Assembly: GCA_035771165.1 (NCBI GenBank)
Contig: JAWNZC010000321.1
Location: forward strand, 2,331,501-2,395,500
DNA: 64,000 bases
Reading direction: 5' to 3'
Source of the DNA: Paragorgia papillata
Lineage: Eukaryota; Cnidaria; Anthozoa; Scleralcyonacea; Coralliidae
The position numbers and the translations under genes are program-made. The first letter of the stretch is position 1. Each line of letters starts with the position of its first letter. The notes under the pieces were generated by a model. That model had not been told where the DNA came from. It did not search any database and saw only the letters and a list, made by a program, of their open reading frames with translations. This document shows, piece by piece, positions 59,601 to 64,000 of this stretch.

Positions 59601-62600
59601 CCATCACGGAAGAACTTCGTTGTAGCACTTGTAGGTACGCGCCTCGCTGCTCTAATGTAAAATCTTGCTTTTTAGTGCTCAATCATGCAGGTTCAACGTC
59701 ACGTGATCTTGAATTTGGCGAACAATAACATGAATCTCAGTCACGCCCACTTTCACAGCCCTCTCCCTTTCCAGTGGCTATGATTTGATGTACAGTATAG
59801 TTCAATTTTCTCCGTTAAGTAAAACTCGTTAAAATGTCCAAAATCTGCGAACCGCTGTTCGAAATATAAAATATGACAAATAAACAGGAAATTGACTTCT
59901 CACAAGTGTTAAATACAGAATTTTAGAATTTTTTAAATGATTTTACAAATGATATATATATATATATAAAATTCTAAAATTCTGTATTTAACACTTGTGA
60001 GAAGTCAATTTCCTGTTTATTTGTCATATTTTATATTTCGAACAGCGGTTCGCAGATTTTGGACATTTTAACGAGTTTTACTTAACGGAGAAAATTGAAC
60101 TATACTGTACATCAAATGAAAGCTCATTCGACATGTGATAACATACGTACACAATATATTTTAGTGATGAGTAGTTCTGAAATTACTAGCCATCTTGTTC
60201 CACAACTGACAAGATGCCGCGTGCAATATGCCATGCCACTTGCGTACATTCTGTATGCATAAATCCAAAAAGTTACTGCTTCAGTAGCAGGCTCTCTTTC
60301 AACTCCGCCCACTCCGCGCCCGCCCCTCCCAGAGAGCCTGCTTCGCACGTGCAATTGTATATTAGCTAATCACTTTCGCTTCACTAAACAATATTATCTC
60401 ATGACACACCCACATTTCATTGTTCTAACAGACACGTTAAATCCCTTTATTCGACTGATTAGTATGCATAAAGTAAGATAAGTAGTTATACCGGACTTAT
60501 CAAACCGTTTATCGCGTGAGTGTTTTGAAACTCTTGAAGTTTCTTTCTCGGTAAATTGAATAAAAATAATATTGCAGAAAAGTTATGAGAGAAGATGGTT
60601 AACCAATGTTCACTCGTGTGAGAAAGGATTTATCACACTCGTGACCGTTAATTAACACTTACTTATATAGAATATTGTTACAGAATATTTTTATAGAATG
60701 TTATGGCACACTATTATAGAATATTGTCATAGAATATTATTATAGAATATTCTTAGATTATTATAGAATGTTGTTATAGAGTATTATTATAGAATGTTGT
60801 TATAGAATATTATTATAGAATATTATGATAGAATATTATTATAGAATATTGTTATATAGATTATAATAGAATATTATGATAGAATATTACGATAGAATAT
60901 TGTTATAGAACATTGTTATAGAATATTGTTATAGAATATTGTTATAAAATTTTATCATTGTTCTTATGGAATATTATTATAGAATATTGTTATATAGATT
61001 ATTATAGAATATAGAATATTATGATAGAATATTGTTATAGAACATTGTTATAGAATATTGTTATAGAATATTGTTATAAAATTTTATCATTGTTCTTATG
61101 GAATATTATTATAGAATATTATGATAGAATGTTGTTATAGAATATTGTAGAATATTGAATATTAGAATATTGTCATATAATTTTATTATAGAATTTTACT
61201 ATAGAATATTGTTATAGAATCTTTACCTTTGAATCTGGGAGCGTGAGTTTTTGTGGAGAAACAGGTGATAAAGGGATGACACCAACCTAGAAAACAGATT
61301 AAAATAAAACACATTTTATAAATTTGTTGAATTGAAGCAGTCCTTACTAACAGCTGACGTTATATCATACGTCTTTAAGAATATTAAATTAATCAAAACT
61401 AGAAAAACGTTCAGCGTTTACTATATGGAACAGTTACCATAATGACCATTAATAAACATGCAATCAACTGTGTGAAGAAGAATAGAATACTATATGAAAG
61501 CTAACATTTGAATTTCGAATTCAAATGGACTCACACGAATTAAGAGAAGTCTATAACGTATTGTTCACAGGTTTGTTTGCAATTTGTTCACTTGTGATAA
61601 TTCTTACATCAACAAGCTTGTTGCAGATTGTTTAAAAAAATGAATCTGCACATAACAAGTTGTAACAAGCGTTCTGGTGGCAGCTTGATAAAATTAACAG
61701 TAATATACAAGAAGCAAGAATTTGTGGTAACACCACGTTTATTACTTATTGACTGAGATTTCAACCTGTTGACTCAGGCCTTCAAGCAAATTCCAGAATG
61801 GTGTCAACAAGTCGAAAGCTCAGCAATAAATGATAAACGTGGTGTTACCACAATTCTCGCTTCAATTACAATTTAAATGCGAACATTCAAATAATTAATA
61901 ACATTGTTACAACTTGTTAAAACACTTGCTGCATGCCTTTATCAGTGTATCTTGACACTGAAACTGAAGCTTATGGGATTTCCGACCGTATCAATCCAAA
62001 TAATAAGACCCAACTACTAACCTTAATTTGTCCTTTGCATTGCCCGCTAAAATCCACGATATTATACCATCCCATAACCTGACGAAGACCTGAAGCCAGA
62101 GGTGAAAGATCTACTGAAGCCAAACCCACGAGAACACTTTCCGCTAATTCATCTGTTTTCGATTGCACAACAGTTTCTAGTTAAATAGAAATTGAGCAAC
62201 AGAAGTTTATAATTTGATCCAATACAGCATTATACATACTGCATGAACCAGTAACACAAATCAGCCAATCAACAGAAATAACACATTTAAAAAAAATAAG
62301 AATTAAAGACTTATTAAAAAACTATTTTAATACTTCGACACCGTGCCCATTGTAGTGTAAACGGAATTATAGGCTGACTATACACCATATTCATAGATGG
62401 CTGTGGAATTAATTATTCCTTTATGTGCATATAAATTAGCCCATCTGAACTCGTTTTCATGTGGGAAATTCAAAAGAATCTTTACTCTATTTAGGATTTT
62501 AAATCGTCGGCCATTTTTATGAATAAGGTCTATGTTAATCAACAATTAAAGAATATGTATAAGAAGTTAGAAGTATACTACTCTACACCTCTAGTGATTT

Positions 62601-63703
62601 TATGCATTTCTTAACACACGACAGTAAATCTTGTTTAACTAACCACTGTCTAATCATTAAACACTGTTTGCAATTGCCCCTAAATGTCTTCATTATTTAT
62701 GATTTACACTTACTAGAAACTTGGTTAGTCCAAATTGTGAATTTTCAAATAAAGTCTCGCCTTGTGGAAGACGACAAAAACACAACCGTATATATATATA
62801 TATATATATATAGGATTGCGCGAGTCACAACTATTCTGGTCCCCTTGAATTATTTCTGTCAGCTCACAACTTGCCGAACTTGGTAGTCGGAGTTCAAGAT
62901 TCGCGTTCGAGATCTTCGAATTGATTAATTTGTTGTTATGGTTTGTTACAGCCACTCGTCACCTTGCGTTTTGCTATTTCTCGTTATAATGGTTATTTTA
63001 CGTTTTATTTACAGCGTGACAAGTCTTTTCTAGTGAGTGTTTTTTTAAACAAGAATTTTACATTCATCTGTCATGCGAACGTGAAGCTTAAACTCTCTAT
63101 AATATTGATAAAATCTTGCACTTGTAAATTTCGTCAGGAGTTCATATAGCAACTTTTTGGCCAACGATCAAATAGTTTGCACGAGTGCCATTATATGACA
63201 CTTTCTCAGTGGTGGATGACAAGAGTCGCATTACAAAAAGCATTAAATCAGATGTATAATTTCTAATAAATAACCCTAACCTTTATAAGCACAAATTCAC
63301 CACGACCTAACTGAAATGTACGCATAAAAAACTAGTGTGCTGGGTGGGCAATGTGAAGATAGAGCTAGATTAAAAATATCAGTATTTCGGCAGTACACAC
63401 CAGGCTTGCAATATTTTCGATTTATATATTGTATACCTGGACTGTTCTGAGAATGCCATACTTTGAATATAAGAACCTAATGGAGAAAAAAAAAAGTTAC
63501 AAGCACATATTAATTTTAACTAGTAACTATGTGGATGGATGGATGTTCTTAGCTAATATACCTGTTTCGTTATTTCAGAATGACGAAATTTAATTAGCTT
63601 TTCATGTTCCCAATGAGGGGAAGTCGAAGATAGGATAATTTTTGTTTGAACTGGTCTAGCGTCAGATTTTGCTTGATATGTGACATACACATTAGGTTGT
63701 ATG
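53655..63703 (-). CDS. C2-domain protein, C2CD3-like, last seven exons (5' part outside window)
   Basis: Exons in order: 63562-63703, 63437-63476, 62022-62176, 61227-61286, 56942-57117, 54927-55922, 53967-53655 (stop TAA). All introns have GT/AG ends and every junction keeps phase (e.g. 40-nt exon 2 restores phase for exon 3). Exons 1-3 read as a C2 domain: [42 protein letters not shown], then [20 protein letters not shown]. Exon 6 encodes about 330 residues of low-complexity, Asp/Asn/His/Ser-rich chain after a helical [17 protein letters not shown]. The last exon opens [20 protein letters not shown] and ends [14 protein letters not shown], which I recognise as the C2CD3 C-terminal pattern. 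C2CD3 sits at centriole distal ends and promotes elongation and appendage assembly. About 625 residues are seen; identification rests on recall of the family. Confidence 0.7.
58012..59788 (+). mobile_element. Interspersed repeat copy B with terminal inverted repeats
   Basis: Left end (58018-58056) and right end (59749-59786) are inverted copies of ATCATAGCCACTGGAAAGG...GGGCTGTGAAA. Positions 58018-59291 match copy A at 23796-25105. Non-coding; superfamily unknown. Confidence 0.7.
59792..60113. repeat. Perfect-arm palindrome, 140-bp arms, (TA)n centre
   Basis: Arms share CAGGAAATTGACTTCTCAC, GAACCGCTGTTCG and TTTTGGACATTTTAACGAG with complements; the centre is an AT run at 59950-59966. Confidence 0.85.
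60665..61225. repeat. AT-rich minisatellite of TATAGAATATT units
   Basis: Dozens of variants of an 11-14 bp unit (TTATAGAATATTG, ATTATTATAGAATA), with a higher-order duplication carrying AAATTTTATCATTGTTCTTA at about 60947 and 61078. It ends two bases before the exon at 61227, so it directly precedes the donor site in genomic order. Confidence 0.9.
61708..61865. mobile_element. Foldback element in C2CD3-like intron
   Basis: Inverted ends GTGGTAACACCACGTTTAT and complement. The apex has GACTGAGATTTCAACCTGTTG and GTCGAAAGCTCAGCAATAA, the latter nearly identical to the apex of the element at 6199-6392. Confidence 0.7.
62789..62812. repeat. (TA)n microsatellite in intron
   Basis: About 12 units. 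The rest of the intron between 62177 and 63436 shows nothing else recognisable. Confidence 0.9.
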
Positions 63704-64000
63704 CTGAAATAAAACGAAAGACAACATCAGAACACTCAGTGCAATACTCTTCAGGATATATATAGGTCAGGCATTGATCAGGTAAAAACGTTTCGTCAGA
63801 ATATGCATATGTATAAATAGGACTTAATTATAAGAAAATAGCAAAACTTCCAATGATTCCTCATCATTTTTATTATTTGTTTTTATTTAAACATATTTTT
63901 TGAAAGTGTTTGCTGGAGCTCACACCAAAAACGTTTTACAAGAAGATGTCACACAGGTTAATATTTGAAGAGGGAAAAACAACAAAACACACACACGAGG

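Larger units (their letters stand above)
57546..60350. mobile_element. Nested inverted-repeat structure in a C2CD3-like intron
   Basis: 57546-57655 and 60244-60350 are ~105-bp reverse complements (CGAAGCAGGCTCTCTGGGAG; CTACTGAAGCAGTAACTTTT). Inside are a perfect hairpin at 57738-57813 (TCATTGCGTGAATGTG), a palindrome around (TA)n at 57910-58005, the repeat copy B, and a 140-bp-armed palindrome at 59792-60113. Together they look like successive insertions or one large foldback unit. Confidence 0.6.

Noticed and set aside
1..64000. CRISPR array, operons, bacterial-type genes
   Set aside because: Spliced exons, LINEs, hAT and mariner elements and SINEs show a eukaryotic animal genome; the regular repeats seen are tandem gene units or palindromes, not spacer-repeat arrays.

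Overview
The window is AT-rich metazoan DNA packed with transposons. The gene content points to an anthozoan cnidarian, most likely an octocoral. The main reason is a tandem array of EF-hand genes whose protein closely resembles the Renilla luciferin-binding (coelenterazine-binding) protein, alongside spliced animal genes and animal transposon families. The species cannot be named from the sequence.

Layout. 1-4.3 kb (minus) is a broken copy of a large multicopy gene family of unknown function that ends in a cysteine-rich CXC-like tail; a second, N-terminal piece of the same family lies at 14.9-16.0 kb. At 5.7-6.1 kb is one terminal pentraxin exon. From 4.3 to 33 kb nearly everything identifiable is mobile DNA: foldback elements/MITEs, a mariner remnant with ~200-bp inverted repeats (10.7-11.8 kb), pieces of at least four LINEs (12.7, 17.9-19.2, 20.7-21.4, 29.4-30.4 kb), a nearly complete hAT transposon (25.1-29.4 kb) and a Crypton-type tyrosine-recombinase relic (31.5-32.4 kb).

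33.4-51.9 kb is a tandem array with a period of about 2.36 kb. Each unit carries one intron-less luciferin-binding-protein-like gene on the minus strand. Three copies are intact (35.7, 38.1, 46.9 kb), one is frameshifted (44.5 kb), one is truncated and frameshifted (51.6 kb), and one is a 3' stub (40.5 kb). Because the units are near-identical, insertions stand out. In the first unit a pair of inverted tRNA-derived SINEs and a tandem 277-bp repeat sit in a TA stretch, and both copies of that repeat carry a complete type I hammerhead ribozyme on the minus strand. This is a probable retrozyme and is the most striking item in the window. Other units hold a 1.46-kb hAT-like element and a 1.0-kb element that also occurs, inverted, at 19.7-20.7 kb.

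53.7-63.7 kb (minus) holds the last seven exons of a C2-domain gene, most like the centriole-elongation factor C2CD3, reconstructed with GT/AG sites and matching phases throughout. Its introns contain nested inverted repeats, a copy of a ~1.3-1.8-kb repeat also found at 23.8-25.1 kb, and an AT-rich minisatellite.

Only the C2CD3-like gene, the EF-hand genes and perhaps the pentraxin exon look like functional host genes; the rest is repeat-derived. All splice sites and starts were read by eye from one strand of DNA with no transcript support.
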